The position numbers and the translations under genes are program-made. From NCBI GenBank assembly GCA_034231615.1, contig CM067316.1, forward strand, positions 26,650,093 through 26,714,092: a DNA stretch of 64,000 bases, given 5' to 3'. The stretch is from Meghimatium bilineatum. Lineage: Eukaryota > Mollusca > Gastropoda > Stylommatophora > Philomycidae. Below, piece by piece: positions 34,652 to 44,084 of this stretch (positions are counted from its first letter, which is position 1; each line of letters begins with the position of its first letter). The notes under the pieces were generated by a model. The model was not told the DNA's origin and searched no databases. It worked only from the letters and a program-made list of their open reading frames with translations.

Positions 34652-34800
34652 TCTTCAGCGTTATTCACAAACTCCCGCTGGATTTCACTTGTAGCAGAAC
34701 CATAGTCCTACTAGATCTCCAGCAGGATATAGCCCAGAGAATGAAAATGGGTTATGTCGCCGTTTTATTTGCGCAAATGGCCCAACACACCCGTCTTCGG
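34652..34800 (-). repeat. SINE-B-related repeat, second copy
   Basis: caaactcccgctgga, agatctccagcaggatatag and tgtcgccgtttta match the repeat at 12430-12590 in the same orientation. It has the tail half of SINE-B in diverged form. Confidence 0.5.
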
Positions 34801-35216
34801 TGGATGGTCCTAACTAAAGTTTAAGAATTGCTCAGCTAGTATAGTACTGGAAACCTTAACTAAAGTTTGGGAACTCTCTTAGTGCAGTACTTGAGACCGT
34901 CACTTAAGTTTAGGAATTCCCTACTAGTGTAGCATTTGAGACTTTTATCTATAGTCTTGGAACTCTTTACAAGTGCAATAATTGAGACTTTATCTAAAGT
35001 CTGGAAACTCTTTACAAGTGCAATAATTGAGACCTTATCTAAAGTCTGGGAACTCTTTACAAGTGCAACAATTAAGACCTTACCTAAAGTCTTGGAACTC
35101 TTTACAAGTGCAATAATTGAGACCTTATCTAAAGTCTGGGAACTATCTACTAGTGCAACAATTGAGACCTTATCTAAAGTTTGGGAATTTTTCACTAGTG
35201 CAGTACTTGAGACTTA
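34801..35216. repeat. 45 bp minisatellite, about 9 copies
   Basis: aaagtctgggaactctttac plus aagtgcaataattgagacct and tatct repeats. The 45 bp period keeps frames open on both strands, giving 93 and 111 codon artefacts. Confidence 0.95.
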
Positions 35217-35915
35217 ATCTAAATTGTGGTATGTAGATTATTTGACCTGGATAATTGAGGCTGTTATTGTTATCGTAATAACAAATATAATATTAACTGC
35301 ACTGGCTCTGTGAGACCAATGAGATCACCAGATCAGACTGCCTTTATGAACATTCAAGCTGCCCTTTTATCCATACATGCACTACTATACTGGATGCTGT
35401 ACTGTGCGGGTACAATCATTATTCCAGTTATGTAGAAAGGTAAATATTGGTGAGTGTATAGTTGGTAGCAGGTAGTGTTTGTCAGATGTTAGAAGCGTTT
35501 AGACTGAGGCGTGTGTGTGCTATGTAGATATGTGTTTATGCTCCATGCATGCAGTTGAGGTTGTAACTATCTGGGTTTTTGTTACACTATGCAGTTTGAT
35601 TATGTCACACAACTATTCCAAGACCTGACCTACTGAGGCCTATTGATTTTCAATTATGATGTTATAATAGAAAACTGTTGCATAATCTGACACTGTGGTT
35701 TATACTTAGCTCAGTGTACTTTTAACAGTCGTCACGACCTCGGTGTGGCATATCAGGTGATCTCACGATTATTCAAACATGTTGTATCCAAATCTACAGC
35801 TGGAAATATACAATTGAAAGGTCGATATTTATATATATATCCTTCCGCATGTGGTAACTGACTGTTCAGATCTCATACTCAATATGTCCTTATGCATGTG
35901 GTAACTACACAGATA
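35217..35915. other. No recognisable feature
   Basis: AT-rich sequence without supported coding or repeats apart from a short tatata run near 35830. Confidence 0.45.
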
Positions 35916-35919
35916 CAGT

Positions 35920-36075
35920 GAATGCAGACCTAGAAGCCGACCAAGAAAACGATGTGCCACCGAAATAAAAGAGGCAACAAATTCCACATGGGATGGATAT
36001 ATATCCATCCTAAACTCTTTGTTGCCTTTCAGCGTCATGGGTAGAAGAGTTTTCTGGAGATGGCCATCTTTTGTG
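35920..36075. pseudogene. Two head-to-head pieces of the RTE-like LINE 3' end
   Basis: On the plus strand, 35922-35993 reads RPRSRPRKRCATEIKEATNS, the C-terminal basic block also seen in the copy at 53170-53215. From 36002 the next part of the same 3' end appears in reverse orientation: antisense it reads ctccagaaaactcttctacc and catgacgctgaaaggcaac. The junction holds a perfect 20 bp palindrome, ggatggatatatatccatcc. An inversion after or during insertion explains it best. Confidence 0.65.
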
Positions 36076-36249
36076 CTGATTGTATTGTGGAATCATATAC
36101 TATTTCCCTTTGTCTTGCTGCTGATGTCAGATATGCCTGAATAAGAGGGTGAAGTCAATGAACGTCCCCTCATGTTTAGATCCGAGTATAGCGTAAGTTA
36201 CAGTTTCAGATATTTCTATATATTTATCTCGGCAGCACCCAATCGCAAA

Positions 36250-36965
36250 CTGTGACAATTGACGAGGATGTTATTCTTGCGTATTACCCGCGCTAGTGTG
36301 GCATTCTGGAGCCTTCATGCCAATGTTTGGATCAGGCGCGATCTCAGTTTGACAACTAAGTTGGAAGTGTACCGTGCAGTGGTTCTACCATCACTACTTT
36401 ATGCTGCGTCATCCTGGACTGTCTATACGAGAAACGCTCGACAGCTTAACTCTTTCCACCTTCGGTGCCTAAGAAACTTAATGGGAGTACGTTGACAGGA
36501 TCGAGTACCGGACACGGAAATCTTTCAAATGTCCCGTATGCAAAGCATCCCTCCCTCGCTGACTAGGTCACAACTGCGATAAACTGGCCGCATCGTCCAT
36601 TTGCCAGACAAGCGCCTTTCAAAGAGATTATTCTATGTGGAGCTGTGCTACGGTAAACGTTCAAGCGGTGTGCAGAAAAAGCGTTTCACGGATCATCTAG
36701 AAAGCTCTCTCAAGCACTGCAGCATCGATCCTAGCTCCTGGGAGACTACAGCCCTTGATCGCTCAGCTTGGCACACCCAGATCACTGCTGGCATCACGAA
36801 ATTTGAAAAAGAAAGAACACTGCGGGAAATTTACAAGCGACAGAAGCGGAAGGATAAATCCGAAAATTCTCCTACCCCGAACCCCGTGCACACCTGCATG
36901 CACTGTAATAGAACTTTCCGGGCACAAATCAGACTTATCGGGCCATATATGAACTCACAAACTAA
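36250..36965 (+). pseudogene. LINE C-terminal fragment with remnant C2H2 finger
   Basis: The reading starts WSLHANVWIRRDLSLTTKLE, then VYRAVVLPSLLYAASSWTVY and LNSFHLRCLRNLMGVR, i.e. the block after the reverse transcriptase core. A stop at 36495 and a frame change follow. A second open stretch gives RLSKRLFYVELCYGKRSSG, KKRFTDHLESSLKHCSI and an ALDRSAWH tail. Near 36890-36950, CMHCNRTFRAQIRLIGPYM is a C2H2-like finger whose His residues have been lost. LINEs with this terminal finger are common in marine invertebrates. Dead copy, no catalytic core. Confidence 0.8.
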
Positions 36966-37069
36966 ATTAGGCAATGACAAATGTTTTTTGTTTTTTTACT
37001 TATTCATCACACTTATTGCTTTTCATACCATGATCATCTTCGCGGAATGTCATAACCAGACACACCGCC

Positions 37070-37342
37070 TAGAAGTCTCAACTGTGACTATACGTGTCTC
37101 AACTGTGACTATACGTGTCTCAACTGTGACTGTGCGTGTCTCAACTGTGACTATGCGTGTCTCAACTGTGACTGTACGTGTCTCAACTGTGACTATACGT
37201 GTCTCAACTGTGACTATACGTGTCTCAACTGTGACTATACGTGTCTCAACTGTGACTATACGTGTCTCAACTGTGACTATGCGTGTCTCAACTGTGACTA
37301 TACGTGTCTCAACTGTGACCATACGTGTCTCAACTATGGCAG
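37070..37342. repeat. 21 bp minisatellite, 13 copies
   Basis: tctcaactgtgactatacgt plus g repeats in tandem with tata/tatg/tgtg variants. Seven codons per unit keep both strands open. The array directly follows the LINE tail at 36250-36965. Confidence 0.95.
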
Positions 37343-37860
37343 GGATTACATGCTAGAATTAGACTTGTCAATCACATACGGATGAAACACCACAAATATG
37401 AAACATCATCGATTGTGAATAACGGCTGTTACTACAGTCGAATATAACGAAATGGCTTCAACCGAGGAAATATTGATGTCACGACTTAGTTTCACTAAAT
37501 ACACTTATATGCAGTCAAGAATAAAAATACGACTTTCGAATTATTCTAAATAGGGATATTTGCTAAAAACGTACTCGATAAGACGGGACTACACTATATT
37601 AGAGTTAGAAGTATTAGCTGTAACAATAATAGTATCACATTGTAACAAAAAGCCCCAGCGGTGAAATTTAATGAGATCAACATTTCTCGAATACTCGCAT
37701 TGTACTCTCTAGAAGTGACATTTGATCGCAGTCTTTGCTTCAGAGAACTTGTTGGCCATGTATAACCACAGCCCATAAAGGTATATCAGTGTTGAGATTG
37801 ATGGTAGCTTGTGACGTTAGCCAACATTTACTAGTACTACTTCTGCGTTCAGGATTATTT
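37343..37860. other. No recognisable feature
   Basis: No supported coding or repeat. Confidence 0.45.
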
Positions 37861-37865
37861 TGGAT

Positions 37866-38420
37866 TAGAAACTAGCTTCACAGCACGTGGGGCATTCTCA
37901 TAAGTGCTCTTCCCTACATTCCAGCAGCCATTTCAGTGTGTGTAGACTCAAGAGTCCCGGATAGGTGTTGATTCCGTGATCTTCAGGGCCTTCCACAACA
38001 AAATTACTTTTCCTTCCCTCCCCTCTAGATACTCCCATTTCTGACATTCTCTGTATGTGTACGTTCTCAGTCTGATTGACATCATCTTCATCTTGAAATG
38101 AATTTGTTACTGCCTTGATCAAGTCTGCTTTATCTCTTCTCAGTTTTGTGCCATCTATCACCGCGTTCCCTGCCAATAAATCGGTTCTCTCGTTTCCTCT
38201 GACCCCTAAACCTAATAGATGGGGTCTTTGTTACCTCTAATATTTTATGGTAGTGTGTCCTGATATAACCTAATTGGACTTTGTCCGCTGGTTGAAAGGG
38301 GCACGCCTCTCCAAAAGAGAGGCAAACTCATTAACTACCTCTGACCCCAGCATGAACAGGACAGTATCTTTCATTACTACATGTTTTCCTGTTAAGGCGT
38401 GAATGGATGTGGAAACAAAT
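37866..38420 (-). pseudogene. LINE C-terminal remnant (RNase H end), copy 2
   Basis: Antisense the stretch reads LGVRGNERTDLLAGNAVIDG, the RNase H block holding the final catalytic Asp, then DKADLIKAVTNSFQDEDD, HIQRMSEMGVSRGEGRK and TLKWLLE near the end. The same blocks in the same order are on the plus strand at 1092-1560, so the two define one LINE family. An upstream stretch (38270-38420) is open but not clearly homologous. Stops between the parts make it a pseudogene. Confidence 0.7.
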
Positions 38421-38483
38421 GCCGTAGACATGTCATTTCTGCTGTCACTATTTTTCTTTTGTCTTGTACTGTCATTGTCCAAT
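38421..38483 (-). repeat. 60 bp fragment of the RTE-like LINE
   Basis: gtagacatgtcatttctg and tcactatttttcttttgtct match positions 152-212 almost perfectly. It encodes part of TAQDKRKIVTTEM antisense. Its small size and sharp edges suggest a filler or gene-conversion patch rather than a normal insertion. Confidence 0.8.
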
Positions 38484-38991
38484 GCTGTCTTGGTACTTGT
38501 ACTACTATATCATGGACTTGTTTCTAGTATAGAATGCGCGTGTGCTAATACTCTCAGAGAATAATACTCTCAGTTAATGTTATACAGATCGCTAGACTGA
38601 ACAGTGTTCAAAATGAGGCCATGCGCATGATCTTGACAAGCACTAAAGATACACTCTGAATGGCGATGTGATTTCTCCTTGACTTTCCGATTGTAACTGA
38701 CAGAATCAAGGTGTGGCGAGCTCTGGCACATCTTAAATCAGTACAGATATATTTCATCCATTGTATCCAGATCTCAGTAAGGTGAACATTTCCAGGCTCA
38801 GAAGAGGCAGATCGTGGTTGGGACAAGCATAATTATTCTCACATTATTATATCATTGATCGTGAGACCCACGCCACCTGCATTACGTGATACGTTGTCTG
38901 CTGTCATCACACTTAACAGTTGCAAGAAGGGAGGGAGGAATCAGGGTGCTGTGGATGTAGACATCAGGGTTCTCATTGACTCTAACACTGC

Positions 38992-39127
38992 AGAAAATGT
39001 GATAATCTACACTGGTAGGTTAGTCAGAAAATGTGATAATCTACACTGGTGGGTTAGTCAGAAAATGTGATAATCTACACTGGTGGGTTAGTCAGAAAAT
39101 GTGATCATCTACACTGGTGGGTTAGTC
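38992..39127. repeat. 34 bp minisatellite, 4 copies, within a LINE RNase H
   Basis: agaaaatgtgataatctaca plus ctggtgggttagtc repeats at 34 bp. The unit encodes the YTDGSV-like first RNase H motif of the surrounding LINE remnant. Confidence 0.9.
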
Positions 39128-39131
39128 ATTC

Positions 39132-39185
39132 GTTAAGGAGACATAATTACAGATATAGACATGTTTCAAGTGAACGAAAGAAGAA
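39132..39185 (+). mobile_element. LINE-A 3'-end fragment, nested
   Basis: gttaaggagacataattaca, gatatagacatgtttcaagt and gaacgaaagaagaa equal the last 54 bp of LINE-A with one or two changes. It sits inside the RNase H region of an older LINE, so it is a very short 5'-truncated insertion. Confidence 0.9.
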
Positions 39186-39867
39186 TCAAAATTGTGCTTG
39201 GGCTTTTTCTTTCCCACGATCCGATGGGAAAACTGTCAAGGAATCCAGCTGTACCTTCATGAGAGCCATAAGCGATCTTACGATGGAGATAAAGCTGTGA
39301 CTGGAGCACTGCCATAGCTGATATCATAAAACTGTTCTCATGAATGCATATCGCATTCATACTTAGTATCTCAATGAATATTTCCGAAAAATTGAAACAG
39401 GAAACATTCGCTGTCAATGGGTGTAATTGTTGACGCAATATATAGCCTGAAAGATTACCTTTAAATTCTCGCCGTACATGCTGGTGTTGAGGGTAATGAA
39501 CGACTCGATATACTGGCAAGCTTGGCCACAGTCTCAAGACGTACATCAATTAATCTTTCTGACATAGTTAATGCGATGTATGACCTCGTTCGCATAGAAG
39601 ATTTTCAAAAGTGTGAATCGTAGTCGCTCTAAAAATGTCGTGACATTTTGTAAGAATTGGAGCAGCCGGTAAACAAAGAAGCTCAGTAGATATATGAATT
39701 ATGTGTGAATCGCCATCAAACCGGAACTGAGCCGCGTCACTCTGAATTTACTGAAACGGGAATCGGAAAATCTATGGACTTGTCCGGTATGCTCCTACAA
39801 TAACCCAGTGTAGTAGTTGTTGGGGGGGGGGGGTGGTGGTAGCAGTAGTATCAGCATCAGTATCGTC

Positions 39868-40165
39868 AATATTCATCGCCCGTGTGTTGCCGGAGCCCGA
39901 AAGGGGAGCAAAGAATAGCAACACTGTTCACCTTCCACGCATGTCGTAAAAGGCGACTAAGGAGGTTATGGGAATGGAGTTGGATGTCTCATCCCATATA
40001 GGGTCAGTGGCCCAAGGCCATGCTGAAGTCGGATTAGTCAGGCCGAAAGGCGCAGATATCGCAGCAATGCTGTAAACCATGGCATAGCTCATTCCGTTCT
40101 CCGGACTACATCCTGCTAATCTGCAGGAGTTTGAGAACGAACGCAGAAGAAGAAGAATATTCATC
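39868..40165. repeat. 10 bp target-site duplication around SINE-B
   Basis: aatattcatc at 39868-39877 recurs at 40156-40165, flanking the SINE-B copy between them. It fixes both ends of the family and shows retroposition. Confidence 0.85.
39878..40155 (+). mobile_element. SINE-B copy (full length, sense)
   Basis: It runs from gcccgtgtgttgcc to the tail gaacgaacgcagaagaagaa. Internal marks: gcccgaaaggggagcaaag, atagcaacactgttcacc, catgtcgtaaaaggcgact and cagatatcgcagcaatgctg. The 10 bp duplication confirms direction and limits. No clear pol III A and B boxes at tRNA spacing were seen, so the source of its head is open. It is non-coding and probably mobilised by LINE-A type machinery because of the shared tail. 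Confidence 0.9.
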
Positions 40166-40357
40166 ATCATCATCATGCGGTAAGATTAACTGGTTATAAG
40201 TGAATAAATCGTGCAGTACTGACCAAATCACAAAGACATGGACAAAACACCGTATTCACCCCAGAACGTACTTTATTATCTGCTTACTTATTACTGATCA
40301 CGGCATGAGATTGAAACCTTGTCCGAATAATTGTTTTATTGCACGTTATTTCTATAG

Positions 40358-40492
40358 CCGATCTCAGAATGGACTGTGGATAACGTCCTCGAGTGGATGG
40401 CTGCAGCCAACTTGTACAGGTATGCGGAGCTATTCCGGGATAGACAGATCACAGGCCGGGATCTCTTGGGCATGGATGAGAACACTCTTATG
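40358..40492 (+). CDS. Internal exon encoding part of a SAM domain
   Basis: A 135 bp exon with 45 codons, phase 0 on both sides, preceded by tttctatag and followed by ATG then gtaagt, a strong donor. It reads PISEWTVDNVLEWMAAANL, then YRYAELFRDRQITGRDLL and GMDENTLM. This fits the sterile alpha motif pattern: Trp at the start, V-x-x-WL-type helix 1, Y-x-x-x-F helix 2, then I-x-G-x-x-LL and a final L before the last helix, which must lie in the next exon. SAM domains mediate protein-protein or RNA contacts in signalling scaffolds, kinases and transcription regulators. I cannot tell which gene this is. Its GC content and conserved code stand out from the AT-rich repeats around it. It is the best host-gene candidate in the window; SINE-B copies sit in the presumed introns on both sides. 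Confidence 0.8.
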
Positions 40493-40565
40493 GTAAGTAA
40501 CTTGTGAATATCCTATATTGTATATACATATTTTATATATATATATTATTGTATTGTATTATATT

Positions 40566-40837
40566 CTTCTGCGTTCGTTCTCAAACTACTGCAGATTAGC
40601 AGGATGTAGTCCGGAGAACGGAATGCGTTGTGTCATGGTTTGCAGCATTGCTGCGATATCTGCGCCTTTCGGCCTGACACATCCTACTTCAGCATGGCTT
40701 TGGGTCACTGACCCTATATGGGATGGGACAGCCAACTCCATCCCATAGCCGTCTTGGTCGCCTTTTACGACATGCGTGGAAGGTAAACAGTATTGCTATT
40801 TTTTGCTCCCCTTTCGGGCCCCGGCAACACACGGGCG
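40566..40837 (-). mobile_element. SINE-B copy (full length, antisense)
   Basis: On the plus strand it runs from the tail complement cttctgcgttcgttctc to the head complement gccccggcaacacacgggcg. tattatatt precedes it at 40557-40565 and follows it at 40839-40847, a likely duplication. It lies 73 bp downstream of the SAM exon, inside the presumed intron. Confidence 0.85.
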
Positions 40838-40995
40838 ATATTATATTATATTATATTATATTATATTATATTATATTATATTATATTATATTATATTATA
40901 TTATATTATATTATATTATATTATATTATATTATATTATTATTATATTATTATTATTATATTATTATTATTACATTACATTATATTATATTATAA
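40838..40995. repeat. (TTATA)n microsatellite grading into (TTA)n
   Basis: Pentamer ttata repeats about 20 times, then becomes irregular tta/ttata. It abuts the 5' end of SINE-B and contains the duplicated target site. Confidence 0.95.
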
Positions 40996-40999
40996 TTAT

Positions 41000-41465
41000 C
41001 CTTAATAAATTAATCCTAATGAAATTTTTCGAAAACTAGATTGAATGTTGAGGTGAGATTTTGCTGGATTTGGTCGATTATGAAACCTGGTTAGTTTGAG
41101 TTTGCCAGTTTAGTTCTCCTTTCCAGATTATGGATGTTTACTCTCATATCTAGGTTGGTGTCTCTCATGGTGCTGTTTTTGATAGGGTAATTATCCAGAG
41201 TTTTTGCAAGTCTCAGATGACTCTTTGACTCAATGTAGATTGTAGATATAGTGGCACAGGTGCATGCTGCAGATACGCGGTTTAATGATGTCCTTCATAA
41301 ACACTCGAGACAATGATCTTCGGTGAACTTTATCACTGCAGAAATCATGGAGCTGGGCTCATGACTCTGCGCACCGTATTCACCTTTTATGACACCTGGA
41401 ATTGCTGTTATTCTTTTCTTCCCTGTTCGGCCCTGAAAAACATGAACAGAATTAATGCACATCTG
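41000..41465. other. No gene; possible ancient SINE-B relic
   Basis: Around 41380-41440, caccttttatgacacctgg, gctgttattcttttcttccc and gttcggccctga loosely follow the head half of SINE-B in antisense. The match is too weak for a firm call. Confidence 0.3.
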
Positions 41466-41471
41466 CTGACA

Positions 41472-41768
41472 TAAGTACCTAACATAATCTGTGAGATGTT
41501 ATGATTGAATGTAGATAAGTACCTAACAACATCTGTGAGATGTTATGATTGATGAATGTAGACAAGTATCTAACATCATCTGTGAGATGTTATGATTGAA
41601 TGTAGATAAGTACCTAACAACATCTGTGAGATGTTATGATTGATGAATGTAGATAAGTATCTAACAACATCTCTGTGATGTTATGATTGAATGTAGATAA
41701 GTACCTACCAACATATGTGTGATGTTATGATTGAATGTAGATAAGTACCTAACAACATCTGTGAGATG
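41472..41768. repeat. ~44 bp minisatellite, 6-7 copies
   Basis: taagtacctaacaacatctg plus tgagatgttatgattgaatg and taga; half the units carry an extra atga. Confidence 0.95.
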
Positions 41769-41774
41769 GTATAG

Positions 41775-41860
41775 CAGTAGGGGATCTCTCTGGCATAGTT
41801 GTTACGCCGTTCTCTGTGTGCTCAATAGGACACAGTTTCGATCCCACGCGCGTCGTCTTG
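41775..41860 (+). mobile_element. tRNA-like SINE head
   Basis: ctggcatagttgttacgc fits an A box and acagtttcgatcccacg a B box about 40 bp on, the layout of a tRNA-derived SINE. The downstream body is not recognised. It does not fold into a complete canonical tRNA by eye, so a functional tRNA gene is unlikely. Confidence 0.5.
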
Positions 41861-42335
41861 TTTATATGATGGATTTTTTGCGAGATCCATTGGAATTATC
41901 GCTCGAAGCTACGAACCTACGTGCTTAGAGTGGTACACCGAACAGGTGGATTGTCGCTTCCGTTAGAGGAACGAAACATATATGGGGTAACCGTATACAG
42001 TGACGACACTCATCCACGCATTTTGAACCCCTTTAGACAAAATAATGTTGAACAAAATTCCCCGTTGACAACAGTACTTATCAAATTCACAAATTATCCA
42101 TACACGTGCTGGATAGAATGGTGCAACTATCGCAGCTGTGTTATAAATTAGTAACACAACGCACAAATCATTAAAAGAAATGCGCGGAAGAGGTGATAGC
42201 CTTAATTAGGTATTGTGTTGCGTTTTAGTTTACAGCTTGACTGAGTTATGCGCGATATGAACAGTTATGATGAGACTAAACTGCTGCAATAAATAAACTA
42301 ATCCGGCTTGAAGTAAAATGTGGCAGTTCAAGTCT

Positions 42336-42553
42336 ATTGTCTTGTTTAGTCTGTTATGTACACTGGTCAGTGTTTCTCAAGGGTTTGTTTGATCTGTTAT
42401 GTAAACTGGTCAGTGTTTCTCAAGGGTTTGTTTGATCTGTTATGTATACCGGTCAGTGTTGCTCAAGGGTTTGATCTGTTATGTGCACTGGTCAGTGTTG
42501 CTCAAGGGTTTGTGTGATCTGTTATGTGCACTGGTCAGTGTTGCTCAAGGGTA
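42336..42553. repeat. ~43 bp minisatellite, 5 copies
   Basis: tctgttatgtacactggtca plus gtgtttctcaagggtttg repeats with ttga spacers of variable length. Confidence 0.95.
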
Positions 42554-42639
42554 AATAGCTATGCTGAATTATATGGTATATTGTATGCAAAAGGCTGGAA
42601 GTAGGAAGATCTATAAAACAGTTCAGTTCATAGAATAGG

Positions 42640-42972
42640 CGTATGTGCAGAAATATGCACATTTCTCATAATAGAAAGAAGAAAGGAATATATGTAGTAA
42701 TGAAAATAATGAATATGTCAGAAAGTGTTTCACTTGAAGGCACCCATGAAGCACTGCAGCATTGGCCCAAGTCCTTAGGAAACCACATCTCGTGGCAGTC
42801 CAGTCTGGCCAGATCAGAGTATTTTTAAAAGTTTTGAAAAGAGTAGAACTCTGCAAGCAATTCGAAAAAGCCACTAAAGGAGAGGACAGACTGCATATCC
42901 CTCCAAAGATCTCAAATAAATCTCTAACATATGCTTACCGACAACCTATAAATGCATATTCCTGCTGGATAT
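42640..42972 (+). other. Unassigned coding-like stretch
   Basis: A 70-codon frame from 42762 reads AQVLRKPHLVAVQSGQIRVF, then a Lys-rich segment with ELCKQFEKATKGEDR. Composition looks protein-like, and a gcactgcag acceptor lies 18 bp upstream. There is no convincing donor and no family match I can name. It may be an eroded transposon or exon. Confidence 0.25.
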
Positions 42973-42974
42973 AA

Positions 42975-43300
42975 TCAAAGTGATTCTCTTGACCACATAC
43001 ACTCTGTCAAATTTAACATTCCTAAGTATCTGTTACTCAATGCGAGATAGATAAACTCGTCTCATATGTTCTTGCATTCAATTTTCGCCGGTTATATATT
43101 CCCAGCTTAGTGTACTTTAATGACAGCGTGTTGAACAGCGTGTCATCGATTACCTACCCCTCATGTCTTCGTACAAGTAGTGATGTTCTCATTATCGATT
43201 TATCACCCTATTCGATTATCAATCAATGACGAGCTCAAATGTGTAGGCACTTTTGTGCAACTGAATAGATCACGTCATTTACGATTCTTATCTGTTTATG

Positions 43301-43333
<33 letters not shown>

Positions 43334-43640
43334 CCTACCTACATACGATATCTCTATGTGTGGGTATACATAGATGATTTCATTGAGTGGTTGAACATGT
43401 TCTTGGTGCCGCAGGTCAACGTGCTGAGAATCGTGTGGAGTGTCAGAATCGCTTATTTTTAAAAAAAAATAGTATGCGTGCATACGCGCTCACGCGCAGT
43501 CATAAAGAAATTAAATCGATGTTGTAATTGTTCTTGATTACTCGTTTGATTGATCTTTTTTTTTCTAGATATTTACTTTCAGGATGGCCAGGCGTAAATC
43601 CATGTTTGATTCGAAACAAGCAGGCTCCATATGTCTGCAT
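42975..43640. other. No gene; short (TA)n at 43310-43332
   Basis: AT-rich sequence with a TA run and ctacctacata repeats; an A tract lies near 43460. Confidence 0.5.
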
Positions 43641-43672
43641 CAGGGCCGTATATACGTCTTCGGTAACGAGGG
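43641..43672. repeat. hAT-like left terminus, isolated
   Basis: cagggccgtatatacgtctt followed by a short G-rich stretch resembles the CAGGGCCGTA ends of hAT elements and the right end at 59274-59287. No partner end or 8 bp duplication was found close by, so this is probably a solo relic. Confidence 0.4.
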
Positions 43673-43740
43673 AGGGGTGTTATGTTTTACTTATGAAAGG
43701 CCACTAACTGTTGCAAATCCCTATTTGTTTCATTAGATTA

Positions 43741-43857
43741 CACTGGTTTACAACAAAAAATAAAGTTGAAAGTTGTCTATAATTTTTTTACTGAATTAGG
43801 AGCATTTTGTGCCACTGAAGCCAAAAATGACATCCAGTTTGCTCAATCAGGTCAGGT
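43741..43857. repeat. Left inverted repeat of the transposon
   Basis: 117 bp ending in gctcaatcaggtcaggt, which matches the right arm inner edge exactly over 17 bp and the rest with substitutions and gaps. Confidence 0.85.
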
Positions 43858-44084
43858 ATTCTTTCTAAATTGATTTAAAAAAATTATATATTATCTATAG
43901 CCTTCTATTCATAACTGCATTTGGTGATATTAGTAGTTGATTTGTCACATTTCTCACATAAAAAGTATTTAACAGAATGTATTTATTAAATGTTACAAAC
44001 ATGGAATTATATAAATGAAGAGAAGACATTGAAAAAGGTAAGGACATGTAAATTATGTCATCACTGAGCACAATTCAAGACATA

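Larger units (their letters stand above)
38590..39800 (+). pseudogene. Degenerate RNase H-bearing LINE with nested insert
   Basis: From 38590 the frame reads ARLNSVQNEAMRMILTSTKD and, after breaks, FPIVTDRIKVWRALAHLKS, the connection region between reverse transcriptase and RNase H. From 38995 an RNase H start resembling YTDGSV is tandemly repeated (IYTGGLVRK). After an inserted LINE-A tail (39132-39185) it resumes with NQNCAWAFSFPRSDGKTVKE, SDLTMEIK and, near 39477, HAGVEGNERLDILASLATV, the final RNase H block. Several stops and frameshifts show an old copy. The family differs from LINE-A and from the copies at 1092 and 37866. Confidence 0.75.

Noticed and set aside
36601..37356. Single 251-codon protein
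   Set aside because: It fuses a LINE tail with the 21 bp array; the second half is repeat translation.
41775..41860. Functional tRNA gene, also considered at 3920-3993, 16600-16667, 25458-25530 and 53960-54070
   Set aside because: A and B boxes are present in some, but no complete cloverleaf with paired acceptor arms is seen, and most continue into SINE bodies.
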